DNA of 29,961 nucleotides from a virus. The notes under the pieces are model-generated. The model was not told the origin of the DNA. It saw only the letters and a list, made by a program, of their open reading frames with translations, and made no database searches. This document shows positions 15,183-23,678 of the stretch, piece after piece. How positions within the stretch are numbered: the stretch's first letter is position 1; every line of letters begins with the position of its first letter. Location: positions 1 through 29,961 of the IMG/VR virus record IMGVR_UViG_3300044621_002232; one strand, 5' to 3'. Both the position numbers and the translations under genes were made by a program.

Positions 15183-17898
15183 TGCTAGAAACCCAATAGA
15201 CCAGTTGGCCTGAACTGTTAACCCAAGACACAATTTGTCCTGAGCCATTGATCCAGGGAACACCGGGTGAATTATTTCCAACAATGGGCAAGATAGTTCG
15301 CTGAGGAAATATCAAATATCGGTCGAACGCATCAGTGTTGGTATATTGATCCACAGGAGCTTCAAATCTCATACTGGATTGATCAAACGTGGTAAGATTA
15401 CCGCCGCCAACTTCAAAGTCAAATGATGATCCAACTCCGCTGCCACTGGTTGATGTCTGTGTTACTGCCAGATAGGTGTTACCGCTGCTTAACAATGGAG
15501 CAACATTTTGATTTACAAAAATGTAAGTTATTCCACCAAATTGATTGACGTCTGCTACTGTGAGTACAATGTTGTTTGTGCCTGTGACGCCACCAACCGC
15601 AGTGCCATTGATAGTGATTTGATCACCAATGGCATAGCCCAATCCGGGACTAAATGCAGTGATCTGATAATGAAGAACGGAATCAAATGTAGTTTCGGCT
15701 GGCTCTGGTGTCCATTGTTCAGTTTCACTGTCCCAATGAATACTGAGTAATCTATCCAGTTCGTAACGATCAACTTCAAAATCAACTCGATTCAGTTGAT
15801 TTTCAAACTGTTCACTGATATTATAAGCAATTTCTTTGCTACGCCCAGGTTGAGTGTAAGCAATAACCCAAGCTGGTGTAAATCCCAACACTCTGCCATT
15901 TTCTTGTTTGCTGGTCATCCAACGTGGCAATATCTCGCTTACCTTGCCCACGGAGTCAATGACTTGATCACGCATGTTGATCAAGCTATTGGGATATACT
16001 GTGGTTGTAAAAGTGTTACCGTTGTTGACCGGGTACGGCAAGGTTAAATTTTTACTGACACTTTGCCCTTGATCGTTGACCAAATTGTCAATGATGCGGC
16101 TGTACACAACTTCATACAACACATTACCGTCACTGTCCAGTGCTCTGGCTGTTTCAATCTGTCCCAGAGTGAGATTTTTTAGATAATGATTGATCGACAA
16201 GCTGGTAACATAGTCAGCATAGGTAGCCGCAGTCAATCCGTAGGCATGCCAGTATATCACTGACTTTGCCACACCAAAATTAGCATCGTCGGGACGATAG
16301 ATGTAGTTGGGTTTGAAAATGTCTGAATTCTGAATCAGGCTATCAATCAGTGCCCGGTCCTCAATGGGCGGCATGGCCTTGATATACAGATTGTTGTAAG
16401 GTTCATTGTATTCGCGATTGACTTTGACTGTGAAAGTTTTGAACACACTGATCAATCCGTCGGTGCTGTAGGCTTCGACTGTGAATGTACAGGTCAAGTC
16501 AAAAGTGGTTGGATCTGTGGTAAGAAATGAATTGAGCTCATTGTCAAATGTTGTTGTGCCGCCATCCAGAGCAAAGGTGTTGAAACTCACGCGACCTGCT
16601 ATGATACCACTGGGCAATAACGACAGTCCCTGAGGCAGTTTGTTGTATACCACTGAATCATTCACAGGATATCCTCCTGGTTTGAGTCTGTACAACAGTT
16701 CACGCCCGGCTGCGTTTACGGCTCTAATTGTTAATGTGCTGGTGCTACCGTTGTCAATGCTTCCTAGATCACTGTCAGTCAACCAAGTGACATCAGTGTC
16801 CACTGGGCCAATGATGTTGATCTCAAACTGATAGGCATTGCTGATTACATCTGGTTCAAAAGTTTTGGCCACTCGCACAAAGAAATTGTATGTGAGTTCA
16901 GTGATGCCAAGATTGGGAATATAGCCGTATAGCCAACCAGTTTCTGGATCCAATTGTAGACCTGGGGGCAGTTGATCCCCCGCACTGTCGTTGGCAGTGA
17001 TGTAGGTAATGGCATCATCGTCGTAATCAAAGCCAATAAGTTGATAGGCAAACCAATTGTCGTTGCGATAGGTTCCCAGTTGGTTACGCACATCTGGTTC
17101 AGCGTTGAGAATAATTGGTGGTTGTTGTGTGGATATGTCTGCGGTCAAAAAGGTATTGTCAGCTGTGATATAGGTGGTATCGGCCGTGAAACTTTCACGG
17201 GCCCAGATAAAAATACTGAAATCTCGCAAATTGCTGCTTTTGCCATCGGTAATCTCAATGGTAAATGCAAAGTTGGTGCTGGCGCTGTTTTTTGGGAAGT
17301 CAAATGGATAACGGTCAAACCCGTAGCGATCAAATCCTGGTATGGCCCCAATTGGCTCCAATGGAGCCACATATCCTGTGATCAAACCTGTACGGCTCAG
17401 TGTCAACCCAGGAGGCAATGTGCCAGCGGCCACTTGTACCACTACATCGTCAGTCAAATCGCCGTCGTCAAATTGAAGTTGATATCTGATCCAGTCACCA
17501 TCATAGCTTTGTAAAATTTGTCCAGCAGGCGTGATAAACTCTGGCACATCTTGTCCAGTGATGGTAAGTTCAAAAGTACGGTCTCTGAATCTATTGACTA
17601 TCTGTTGACTGTTCACAGTGATCACTGTGTAAGCTCGCACTGTGAACTTTGAAGTTATATCAACACCTACCTGACCAGGCACACCAGCCACAATGGCAAT
17701 GGTTTTTGGCACGCCTTCCAGCACTCCGTTGTCACGAATTTGGACGCCTTCGGGCAGATTGCCAGCAATTAGCCTAAAAAACACATTGTCGGCATCAGGG
17801 TCCGCAGGGTCATACGCAAGCAATGGCACTGAATAAAATATACCTTCAGGTATGGTACCAAGACTGCCTGCATCTGTTACCCATACGGGTTGTGCCAT
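15178..17898 (-). CDS. Large virion protein with Ig-like (He_PIG-type) repeats
   Basis: Protein of 906 residues without signal peptide. At least four repeats match the putative-Ig/cadherin-like pattern, with an LPPG(L/V)xL or LPEGVQI core followed by a GxLxGxV turn: AGNLPEGVQIRDNGVLEGV near 47, AAGTLPPGLTLSRTGLITGY near 157, DQLPPGLQLDPETGWLYGY near 305, and KLPQGLSLLPSGIIAGRV near 419. The later part has GLGYAIGDQITING (near 745), a motif seen in fibre proteins, and a C-terminal WINGSGQIVSWVNSSGQL repeat. This architecture is used in long adhesion or baseplate-linked proteins. It is followed after 13 nt by the 15164 fibre gene. Confidence 0.75.
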   Translation of the reverse strand: MAQPVWVTDAGSLGTIPEGIFYSVPLLAYDPADPDADNVFFRLIAGNLPEGVQIRDNGVLEGVPKTIAIVAGVPGQVGVDITSKFTVRAYTVITVNSQQIVNRFRDRTFELTITGQDVPEFITPAGQILQSYDGDWIRYQLQFDDGDLTDDVVVQVAAGTLPPGLTLSRTGLITGYVAPLEPIGAIPGFDRYGFDRYPFDFPKNSASTNFAFTIEITDGKSSNLRDFSIFIWARESFTADTTYITADNTFLTADISTQQPPIILNAEPDVRNQLGTYRNDNWFAYQLIGFDYDDDAITYITANDSAGDQLPPGLQLDPETGWLYGYIPNLGITELTYNFFVRVAKTFEPDVISNAYQFEINIIGPVDTDVTWLTDSDLGSIDNGSTSTLTIRAVNAAGRELLYRLKPGGYPVNDSVVYNKLPQGLSLLPSGIIAGRVSFNTFALDGGTTTFDNELNSFLTTDPTTFDLTCTFTVEAYSTDGLISVFKTFTVKVNREYNEPYNNLYIKAMPPIEDRALIDSLIQNSDIFKPNYIYRPDDANFGVAKSVIYWHAYGLTAATYADYVTSLSINHYLKNLTLGQIETARALDSDGNVLYEVVYSRIIDNLVNDQGQSVSKNLTLPYPVNNGNTFTTTVYPNSLINMRDQVIDSVGKVSEILPRWMTSKQENGRVLGFTPAWVIAYTQPGRSKEIAYNISEQFENQLNRVDFEVDRYELDRLLSIHWDSETEQWTPEPAETTFDSVLHYQITAFSPGLGYAIGDQITINGTAVGGVTGTNNIVLTVADVNQFGGITYIFVNQNVAPLLSSGNTYLAVTQTSTSGSGVGSSFDFEVGGGNLTTFDQSSMRFEAPVDQYTNTDAFDRYLIFPQRTILPIVGNNSPGVPWINGSGQIVSWVNSSGQLVYWVSST

Positions 17899-17899
17899 G

Positions 17900-19840
17900 T
17901 CATTGTCTTCCTACAACAATTTCAATGGTGCCTTCAGCACCGTCAAAATCACACAGTGATTTGCCAATCACTGTGCCCAATGTGGGTTGAGCGCAGGCCA
18001 TTGCTCCGCCTTGGCCATTGCTGATCATTTGATCACCTTTGCGTACAGTGCCTGTGACTCTGGTAGGCACGCGACCTGTCAGTGCGACCACAGCTCTGTG
18101 GTCAGCAGTGAGTCCGTTGTTCATGGTATAGCTGGGGTTGGTTGAAATAACACCTGCCACACGCACATCTCCAGATACCAAGCTTTGTGTTACTTCTTTT
18201 GTGCCACCAAAAGATACCACAGTACCTGGATCGTAGTCAGCATCTGCTTCGTATACTTCGGCCAAGTCAGCATACAAAGCTGTGGTTGCCTGAGCAAACA
18301 CTTGATTGAAATAGGTTGAGCTGGAACCAATGTTGCCCACACCATTGCTGCCACCATTCAGTATGGCAATACCGTTGTTGTTGGCATTCACTGACATTGT
18401 GCCACCAATGGTCAAATTACCAGCACTGGGTAAAAAGCTAAAAGCGGTTGATGAAGTTCGCACATTGGCTGTTTGTAGTGATCCAGCAGCGCCCACAAAC
18501 ACAGGATACATTGTGGCAGCGGCTGTGTTGTCAGTGGCATTGATAGCTGTGTTAGGACCAGTGGGTCCTTGTGGTCCTGATGGCCCAATGGGTCCAATGG
18601 GGCCTTGTGGTCCTTGTGGTCCTTGTGGACCTGTATTGCCAATAGGACCAATGGGTCCTTGTGGACCAGTTGCGCCAGTGGGTCCTTGTGGTCCTTGCGG
18701 GCCTTGTGGTCCTGTATTACCAATGGGTCCAATTGGGCCAGTGGGTCCTTGCGGGCCTTGTGGGCCTTGTGGGCCACGCGGGCCAGTTGCTCCAACTGCT
18801 CCTTCGGGGCCACTGGGTCCCTGTGGACCTTGTGGTCCTGTAGCACCTGTAGATCCTTGTGCTCCTTGTGGACCGCTGGGGCCTTGCGGACCTTGTGGAC
18901 CTGTGTTACCAATAGGGCCCTGGGGGCCTTGCGGACCAGTTGATCCTGTGTTGCCGCCAGGACCCTGTGGTCCTTGTGGACCAGTGTTGCCAATGGGTCC
19001 TTGCGGTCCCTGTGGACCTTGTGGACCAGCGTTGCCGCCAGGGCCCTGTGGTCCTTGTGGACCTGTGACTGATGGGCCTTGGGGTCCTTGTGGACCAGTT
19101 GAGCCTGTGGTACCTTGTGGACCCTGTGGTCCTTGTGGTCCTGTAGCACCAACTTGGCCCACAGCACCGGTCAAGCTAACTGCCCAGCTAGTGTAGCTGC
19201 CTGATCCAGTGGTAGATGTGACATCAGCTGACAAAGCGCCGGTACCGCTGTTGTAAGTAAGCACATTGCCAATCATAAACTGAGAAATGGAGTTGGCAAT
19301 GTTGATTGATTGGTTTAAACTGTATGCCAATCCTGTGCCCACAGTCAAACTTTGGGTTCCTGTGCCAATGGTCAAGTTGGTTGAACTGGTTGTGGTGTAA
19401 GCATCGCTGGGTCCTTGCGGGCCTTGCGGACCTTGTGGTCCTGAAGCGCCAGCCGGTCCAATAGGACCTTGTGGCCCTTGTGGACCTGTAGCACCAGTTG
19501 GGCCTGCGCCACCTGCTGGTCCCTGGGGCCCTTGTGGACCAGTTGCTCCGTTAGGGCCTTGGGGGCCTTGTGGCCCAGTGGCTCCAGCATTGCCGCCAGG
19601 GCCCTGTGGTCCTTGTGGACCTGTAGCACCAGTTGGGCCAATGGGTCCTTGTGGCCCTTGTGGACCTGTAGCACCAGTTGGGCCAATAGGTCCTTGTGGT
19701 CCCTGTGGACCTTGAGGCCCTGTAGAGCCACCACCACCGCCTGTGACACCAGTGAGCAGAGAACCGTTACCAATAAAATAGTTGCCAGTTATGTTGCCCG
19801 ATGCTGTAATACCACTTGTTCCGTCTAGAGTAATTGCCAT
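17900..19840 (-). CDS. Large collagen-like tail-fibre protein
   Basis: Protein of 646 residues in five parts: a head ([20 protein letters not shown]), collagen-like rod 1 (about 41-145), a non-collagen spacer (about 146-230), rod 2 (about 231-430), and a C-terminal domain. The last has [20 protein letters not shown] and [20 protein letters not shown], a tip domain I recognise from cyanophage fibres. It has an AATAAATA late box and an AAGGAA site before the ATG. Rod 2 includes off-pattern pieces ([11 protein letters not shown]), suggesting patchwork growth. The 906-residue gene follows it in the operon (17898, one base after this stop). Confidence 0.88.
   Translation of the reverse strand: MAITLDGTSGITASGNITGNYFIGNGSLLTGVTGGGGGSTGPQGPQGPQGPIGPTGATGPQGPQGPIGPTGATGPQGPQGPGGNAGATGPQGPQGPNGATGPQGPQGPAGGAGPTGATGPQGPQGPIGPAGASGPQGPQGPQGPSDAYTTTSSTNLTIGTGTQSLTVGTGLAYSLNQSINIANSISQFMIGNVLTYNSGTGALSADVTSTTGSGSYTSWAVSLTGAVGQVGATGPQGPQGPQGTTGSTGPQGPQGPSVTGPQGPQGPGGNAGPQGPQGPQGPIGNTGPQGPQGPGGNTGSTGPQGPQGPIGNTGPQGPQGPSGPQGAQGSTGATGPQGPQGPSGPEGAVGATGPRGPQGPQGPQGPTGPIGPIGNTGPQGPQGPQGPTGATGPQGPIGPIGNTGPQGPQGPQGPIGPIGPSGPQGPTGPNTAINATDNTAAATMYPVFVGAAGSLQTANVRTSSTAFSFLPSAGNLTIGGTMSVNANNNGIAILNGGSNGVGNIGSSSTYFNQVFAQATTALYADLAEVYEADADYDPGTVVSFGGTKEVTQSLVSGDVRVAGVISTNPSYTMNNGLTADHRAVVALTGRVPTRVTGTVRKGDQMISNGQGGAMACAQPTLGTVIGKSLCDFDGAEGTIEIVVGRQ
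18554..19152 (-). repeat. Collagen-like coding repeat, second rod
   Basis: About 200 Gly-X-Y residues, dominated by GPQGPQGP with GPIGNTGP and GPGGNTG variants. The DNA is highly similar to the other rods in the window. Confidence 0.8.
19409..19720 (-). repeat. Collagen-like coding repeat, first rod
   Basis: About 105 Gly-X-Y residues with repeated [15 protein letters not shown] units, separated from the second rod by a non-collagen spacer of about 85 residues. Confidence 0.8.
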
Positions 19841-19863
19841 TGGAAAATTCCTTGAGTTACCTT

Positions 19864-19871
19864 TATTTATT
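19864..19871 (-). promoter_or_regulatory. T4-like late promoter for the large collagen-like fibre gene
   Basis: Reads AATAAATA on the - strand. The predicted start near 19858 gives an 18-nt leader containing AAGGAA before the ATG at 19840. Confidence 0.5.
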
Positions 19872-19882
19872 TTGACCTGCTG

Positions 19883-20491
19883 TTAGGGCACTATGCTCAG
19901 TGTTGACCCTGACGGCACTGTGATGCTGAGTCCACCAGGAATGGTCAGTGGACTGACTCTCATTGCTGACAAACCATCACCAATTACCAAGCTGTTAAGC
20001 AAAGTTTTTGGGGTGGCAAACACCCCATTGGTAATGACTTCTGCGCCAGTGACAGTGGCCACATTGGCTGTGCCGCCCACAGCAAATACCACATTGCCAT
20101 CGGCCACTGGTATATTAACATTGCTGGTGCCGTTGGCAATGCTTTGTCCGCCTCCGCCGCCTCCTACACCAGTCAAAAACGCCCCGTTGCCAAAATAATA
20201 TGTGGCAGAAATGTTGGCAACAGCAGTGATATTGCCGCTTGCGGTCACTGCTAAAAAGTTAGCACCTGTACTGGTAAACACTCCAACATTGGATACACCA
20301 TCCACACTGACTGTGACATTGCTGTTGGCCGCTGGTATTCTGACATTACTGGTTCCATTGGCAATGCCAGTTACGCCTCCAGTGGCGTACAATTCTGTGA
20401 AATTGTCGTTGGTTTTTATAAACGCTGTGCGTATGGGATCGCCCAAGCCATCATTGGGTGCGGAACCAACGTTGATTATTTGCTGAGTCAT
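19883..20491 (-). CDS. Short tail-fibre-like protein
   Basis: Protein of 202 residues. The head (INVGSAPNDGLGDPIRTAFI, then KTNDNFTELY) is a T4-like fibre/adhesin attachment module. NISATYYFGNGAFLTGVGGG is the same GNGxxLTGV element found in the head of the next fibre gene. Repeated NGTSNV(R/N)IP and SNVTVSVDG stretches give a beta-rich body. The C-terminus ends in hydrophobic SITVPSGSTLSIVP. Likely a virion fibre or a connector. AGAGGACAGG precedes the ATG. Confidence 0.7.
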   Translation of the reverse strand: MTQQIINVGSAPNDGLGDPIRTAFIKTNDNFTELYATGGVTGIANGTSNVRIPAANSNVTVSVDGVSNVGVFTSTGANFLAVTASGNITAVANISATYYFGNGAFLTGVGGGGGGQSIANGTSNVNIPVADGNVVFAVGGTANVATVTGAEVITNGVFATPKTLLNSLVIGDGLSAMRVSPLTIPGGLSITVPSGSTLSIVP

Positions 20492-20501
20492 GCTGCCTGT
20501 C

Positions 20502-20521
20502 CTCTGGTGTATTTACCAGAG
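20502..20521 (-). promoter_or_regulatory. Late promoter box within the loop of a hairpin
   Basis: CTCTGGT (20502-20508) and ACCAGAG (20515-20521) form a perfect 7-bp stem. The loop between them holds most of the late box GGTAAATA (20510-20517 read on the - strand). The start would be near 20504, giving a 13-nt leader with GAGG before the ATG at 20491. The stem also lies after the Fe-S carrier gene stop, so it could end that transcript too. Confidence 0.5.
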
Positions 20522-20541
20522 CAAGCTGACTCTATCAAAAG

Positions 20542-20862
20542 CTAAATTGCGAAACTGCTGCCGCACCCACAGGTGCTGGTTGCATTGGGATTGTTGATCA
20601 CAAAGCTGGATCCCATGATGTCGTCTTTGAAGTCTATTTCAGCGCCTTCAAGATACTGCATGCTCATGGCATCAACCAGTATTACAACAGAGTCTTCTGC
20701 GAACTCAAAATCGTCATCGTTTTTGATTTCGTCAAAGGTAAACCCGTAGCTGAATCCAGAGCAACCGCCGCCCTGTACAAATATGCGTAGTTTTAGATCA
20801 GGATTGCCTTCTTCGGCAATGAGCTCTTTGAGCTTGCTCACAGCATTGGTTTGAATGTTCAT
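20542..20862 (-). CDS. A-type Fe-S cluster carrier (IscA/ErpA/HesB family)
   Basis: Protein of 106 residues from the ATG at 20862, which overlaps the SOD stop (ATGA); an upstream ATG is less likely. The three cluster-binding cysteines are in family positions: Cys34 in [11 protein letters not shown] and Cys98/Cys100 in the C-terminal TCGCGSSF. These match C35, C99 and C101 of E. coli IscA almost exactly, and the length is that of the family. It should accept and deliver Fe-S clusters to apo-proteins. Its place behind SOD suggests support of Fe-S enzymes under oxidative stress in the infected cell, which is inference. Confidence 0.92.
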   Translation of the reverse strand: MNIQTNAVSKLKELIAEEGNPDLKLRIFVQGGGCSGFSYGFTFDEIKNDDDFEFAEDSVVILVDAMSMQYLEGAEIDFKDDIMGSSFVINNPNATSTCGCGSSFAI

Positions 20863-21401
20863 AAGCGTTCTGAACAAATGTCCCAGTTGATAATGCGCCA
20901 AATGTTGTCAAGATATTTTTCTTTTTCCCACTGATAGTCCGTGGCCCAAACATGCTCCCACCAGTCAATCAGCACACAGATATCTGTGCGTACAGCATGA
21001 TTTCTGATGGTTTTGATCTCTCCACTGGTACTCAAGTAAACCCATCCTGATCCCTGGATTTTCATTGCTGTTTCTTTCACAGCGTCTTGAAATGCTTCGT
21101 AGCTTTTGAATTTGCGTTCAATCAGTTCCAACACAGCACCCCGGGGGCGATTTGTGCCCTTGGGTGGTTGTAGTTGTGGGAAAAATTTGTTGTGTAAAAA
21201 GCTACCTGCACGATTGAAATCAGCATCACCTTCGCCAGCGTTGTAGCGTTTGGCGTAGCCTTTGGCTAGATGCTCGTAATGATAGTTGATACTGTCTGCA
21301 CTCAGCACAGGTGCCAACTCGTCAGTGGCATAGGGCAGAGGAGTGGTTTCTAGCTTGGCCGGTTTGGTTGATGCTTCTACAATGTTGATGTGATCTCGCA
21401 T
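20859..21401 (-). CDS. Fe/Mn superoxide dismutase
   Basis: Protein of 180 residues from the ATG at 21401. All four metal ligands fit the family: His41 ([11 protein letters not shown]), His70 (SFLHNKFF), Asp146 and His150 (IDWWEHVW). Tyr49 corresponds to active-site Tyr34, GSGWVYL is conserved, and the end INWDIC matches VNWxxV. The position of E. coli His30 appears to be Leu45 here. There is no signal peptide, so it acts in the host cytoplasm, converting superoxide to peroxide and oxygen. Metal choice cannot be read. A late box lies exactly 5 nt before the ATG, so this gene and the Fe-S carrier may have a late, leaderless transcript as well as the operon transcript. Confidence 0.92.
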   Translation of the reverse strand: MRDHINIVEASTKPAKLETTPLPYATDELAPVLSADSINYHYEHLAKGYAKRYNAGEGDADFNRAGSFLHNKFFPQLQPPKGTNRPRGAVLELIERKFKSYEAFQDAVKETAMKIQGSGWVYLSTSGEIKTIRNHAVRTDICVLIDWWEHVWATDYQWEKEKYLDNIWRIINWDICSERL

Positions 21402-21406
21402 GAAGA

Positions 21407-21414
21407 TATTTATT
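21407..21414 (-). promoter_or_regulatory. T4-like late promoter abutting the SOD ATG
   Basis: Reads AATAAATA on the - strand, then TCTTC, then ATG. With T4 spacing, the first transcribed base is the A of ATG. Confidence 0.6.
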
Positions 21415-22456
21415 GAAAATGCGAATACACACTGACTTGACTGGTCACAAAATCGCTGCTGGGTCGGTACAGACAAAAATCAAGATTGTTTCCTAGCAAA
21501 ACATTGTGTTTGAGATTCATCCACGGTGCAAAGTTAATCAAATCAAATTTGCGATTTTTAATAATCCACAGTGTATAGGTGCTGTCTGATTTGTCTTTGT
21601 GAAAATTATGATGATGTTTGACAGCAGTTTCCAAAATTCCTGGCCTAGATTCACACTGTTGAGCCAGCTCTTGTGTGTCTCCTGCTATTTCCCAACTCCA
21701 ATAGTCGCCAGTGTTGGCAATTTGCTCAGGCCAACTTGTGTAAATTTTCACACTGGGTTTGGGAAATTTTTTACGCCATTGAATAAAATCATCCATCAGC
21801 ATTTGCGCTTGTAATGGCTGTTCGTCGTGCCATGTTCCATTACTGACATAGTCTAGTCGCAAATAAGGCTGATTTTGACGATTCCAAATTTTAAAGTACA
21901 ATACTTTCTGTAATTGATTGATTGAAAGTTTGGCTGCTAAAACTTCGTGTAGTTTTTGGTCAGTATCAATCAACAATGGATTGTCCAACAAGCTCAAGGG
22001 GGTCGGTGTTCTTTCCAACATCAGCACAGGATATTGCTGTTCTGGATCGTGCGAAACAATTGATGTGGCAAATGCTCTACTCATACCAGTAGCTTGATCC
22101 AGCTGCCCATCACTGTCTCGAGATATCAACGCTGGATATTGCCATGATTCTGTTAGTGCTGTTCTACACATCATGAGATAAAAAGCCAATCTTTTTTTAA
22201 GATTGTAATCCAGCGAGTCTGCGTTGTAGAGATAGTCAAGATGACTGCGCCAATTGTGATTGTATGTATTGATAAAACTGGTGTAGGACATTTTGCCATA
22301 AAACAAAATTCCGCCCAGAGTTTTCAGCATAGTCACAATGCCCGTTTTGGCTCCTTCAATGCCAAATACAACCCTTAAAGCATTGGTTTGTATGCTCAAA
22401 CAATCGTCATGATTGATCAACCCAGCATTGATTTGAGTAGGTACAAAATCTGTCAT
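21410..22456 (-). CDS. Unidentified 348-residue phage protein
   Basis: Soluble protein with no membrane segment or known motif. It has an N-terminal part with a Leu/Tyr-rich helical region (YTSFINTYNHNWRSHLDYLY) and a middle stretch SWQYPALISRDSDGQ. The C-terminal part is Trp- and His-rich (VKHHHNFHKDKSD, LINFAPWMNLKHN). Its ATG overlaps the IF-1 stop (ATGA), and its last codons contain the late promoter of SOD. I do not recognise a family. Co-translation with IF-1 makes a link to gene expression possible, but nothing in the sequence shows it. Confidence 0.65.
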   Translation of the reverse strand: MTDFVPTQINAGLINHDDCLSIQTNALRVVFGIEGAKTGIVTMLKTLGGILFYGKMSYTSFINTYNHNWRSHLDYLYNADSLDYNLKKRLAFYLMMCRTALTESWQYPALISRDSDGQLDQATGMSRAFATSIVSHDPEQQYPVLMLERTPTPLSLLDNPLLIDTDQKLHEVLAAKLSINQLQKVLYFKIWNRQNQPYLRLDYVSNGTWHDEQPLQAQMLMDDFIQWRKKFPKPSVKIYTSWPEQIANTGDYWSWEIAGDTQELAQQCESRPGILETAVKHHHNFHKDKSDSTYTLWIIKNRKFDLINFAPWMNLKHNVLLGNNLDFCLYRPSSDFVTSQVSVYSHFQ

Positions 22457-22671
22457 CGTCTTCTCACAATGCGTCCGCGGGTCAAGTCGTAGGGACTAAA
22501 CTCAATCAGCACCCGATCGCCCAACAAAATTTTGATATCGTTTTTGCGCATGCGACCTGAAATGTAGCCTATCACTGGTGTGGTCAGATTGTCTATTGCG
22601 ATTCTAAACATGGTATTGGGCAGCACATCCACCACTTTGCCTTCCAGCTGAATTGTTTCTTCCTTGGCCAT
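22453..22671 (-). CDS. infA: Translation initiation factor IF-1
   Basis: Protein of 72 residues, exactly the family length. MAKEETIQLEGKVVDVLPNT, MFRI, ISGRMRKNDIKILLGDRV and SPYDLTRGRIVRRR match bacterial IF-1 over its whole OB-fold, including the basic residues that contact 16S rRNA in the A site. The one odd stretch is DNLTTPVIGY, where bacterial IF-1 has ENGHxxxAH. The gene is intact and coupled to its neighbours. In bacteria IF-1 blocks the A site during initiation and helps IF-2 and IF-3; it can also act as an RNA chaperone. A phage copy could bias host ribosomes; that is inference. The Shine-Dalgarno site is weak. Confidence 0.93.
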   Translation of the reverse strand: MAKEETIQLEGKVVDVLPNTMFRIAIDNLTTPVIGYISGRMRKNDIKILLGDRVLIEFSPYDLTRGRIVRRR

Positions 22672-22683
22672 TTCTACTAGTAA

Positions 22684-23097
22684 TTATGAAAAAGAGAGTT
22701 CAGCAGTGATTTTCTGTAGTCGTTCAAATCTAAAACTGCGCCATTCCATCAGTTCAAGATCAAACACACGCAGGCTATGCGGGTCGGGCTCTCGTCGAGA
22801 TTTTGATTCACGCACTATACCATCCACTGCTGTGCTATTGGTTGCTGCTTGGGGGTGTTTAGCTGCGGGAATAAAGTCCCAGTTTAGAGTACATTTCATG
22901 TGTCTCACAGTATTATCAGCCTTGACAAAAGTCACTGTGACAGGTTGTTTTTGTAGCAGACTGCGTACCCAATCGCGTATGATGGCTTTGTTGGCATCAT
23001 CAGCTTCTTGATACTGTGTACCCGGAGCACCTTTGAGCAGGCGCACCACTTCTTGCTGATCCCAGGCTTTAATTAGATTGACTAAATTGATTGACAT
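22684..23097 (-). CDS. SH3-like beta-barrel protein (WYL_2/DUF2693-like)
   Basis: Protein of 137 residues. The C-terminal half (VTVTFVKADNTVRHMKCTLN, then HSLRVFDLELMEWRSFRFER) matches the phage WYL_2/DUF2693 pattern, in which a strand pair is followed by a VxD...WRSFR motif. This is thought to be an Sm-like or SH3-like fold with nucleic-acid-binding potential. The N-terminal part is a helical region (VNLIKAWDQQEVVRLL). A role in regulating host or phage nucleic acid is inferred from the family only. Confidence 0.65.
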   Translation of the reverse strand: MSINLVNLIKAWDQQEVVRLLKGAPGTQYQEADDANKAIIRDWVRSLLQKQPVTVTFVKADNTVRHMKCTLNWDFIPAAKHPQAATNSTAVDGIVRESKSRREPDPHSLRVFDLELMEWRSFRFERLQKITAELSFS

Positions 23098-23103
23098 AAT
23101 AAA

Positions 23104-23499
23104 TTATCCACGACGCATGCGAGAAATATCTGCGGCTTCTTCTTGACTGAACACTGGCACAGCATTGCTCTTGTGGAGCGTGGCAATACCCATCACCTTG
23201 GTACCAGTGTACACTTTGGTCACAGGAGCAGTGACATGCGGACCACCGGTGTCTACACTGGGCAGTCGTGGCCCTGTGTCACGACCTGGGGGCGTGGTCA
23301 ATTTGTAAACAGTGTGAAGTGGTTCAAACATTCGACTCATTTTTTTCTTTGATTCAGGCACAGCCCATTTGGTTTTTAAATTTTGCCAGTCTGCTGCCAG
23401 TTCACGTGCTCGGCGAGCTTCTTCGGCATTGCGAAATTTATGACGACCTTTTTTCTTGCCCGTGAGAGTGAGAGCGGGTCCACAAAGATGCATGGTCAT
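23104..23499 (-). CDS. Conserved phage protein with basic N-terminus
   Basis: Protein of 131 residues. It opens MTMHLCGPALTLTGKKKGRH, then a basic helix (FRNAEEARRARELAADWQ), a Pro-rich middle and a C-terminus (KVMGIATLHKSNAVPVFSQE, then EAADISRMRR). This arrangement is one I recall from several cyanophages; no function is known. The ATG overlaps the previous stop (ATGA). Confidence 0.65.
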   Translation of the reverse strand: MTMHLCGPALTLTGKKKGRHKFRNAEEARRARELAADWQNLKTKWAVPESKKKMSRMFEPLHTVYKLTTPPGRDTGPRLPSVDTGGPHVTAPVTKVYTGTKVMGIATLHKSNAVPVFSQEEAADISRMRRG

Positions 23500-23678
23500 T
23501 GCTGTCGGGCCTTTCTACAAGCTTCGCGCATGGCAGGTGAGAAGTCGGGAGAGATTTCGCTCCAGGTACAGTCAATCTTTCGTACTTGGGGGGTATTTGC
23601 TGCATTGTACACGATTAATACAAAACAGCCAATGGCCAGCAGTATGGCCACAACCAATATCAGCACGTCACGTATCAT
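23496..23678 (-). CDS. Small single-pass membrane protein
   Basis: Protein of 60 residues with one membrane helix (VLILVVAILLAIGCFVLIVY, about 5-24) and a conserved exposed tail containing KIDCTWSEISPDFSPAMREA and ending in CRKARQQ. The tail's two Cys could pair or bind a metal if it faces the periplasm. The function is unknown. Coupled at both ends by ATGA overlaps. Confidence 0.65.
   Translation of the reverse strand: MIRDVLILVVAILLAIGCFVLIVYNAANTPQVRKIDCTWSEISPDFSPAMREACRKARQQ

Noticed and set aside
18330-19196. A rightward open frame of 288 codons rich in Gly-Pro-Cys
   Set aside because: It is the complement of the collagen-like repeat in the leftward fibre gene; the repeat removes stops in several frames. 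No Shine-Dalgarno site or start context supports it. The same holds for the smaller frame at 14164-14673.
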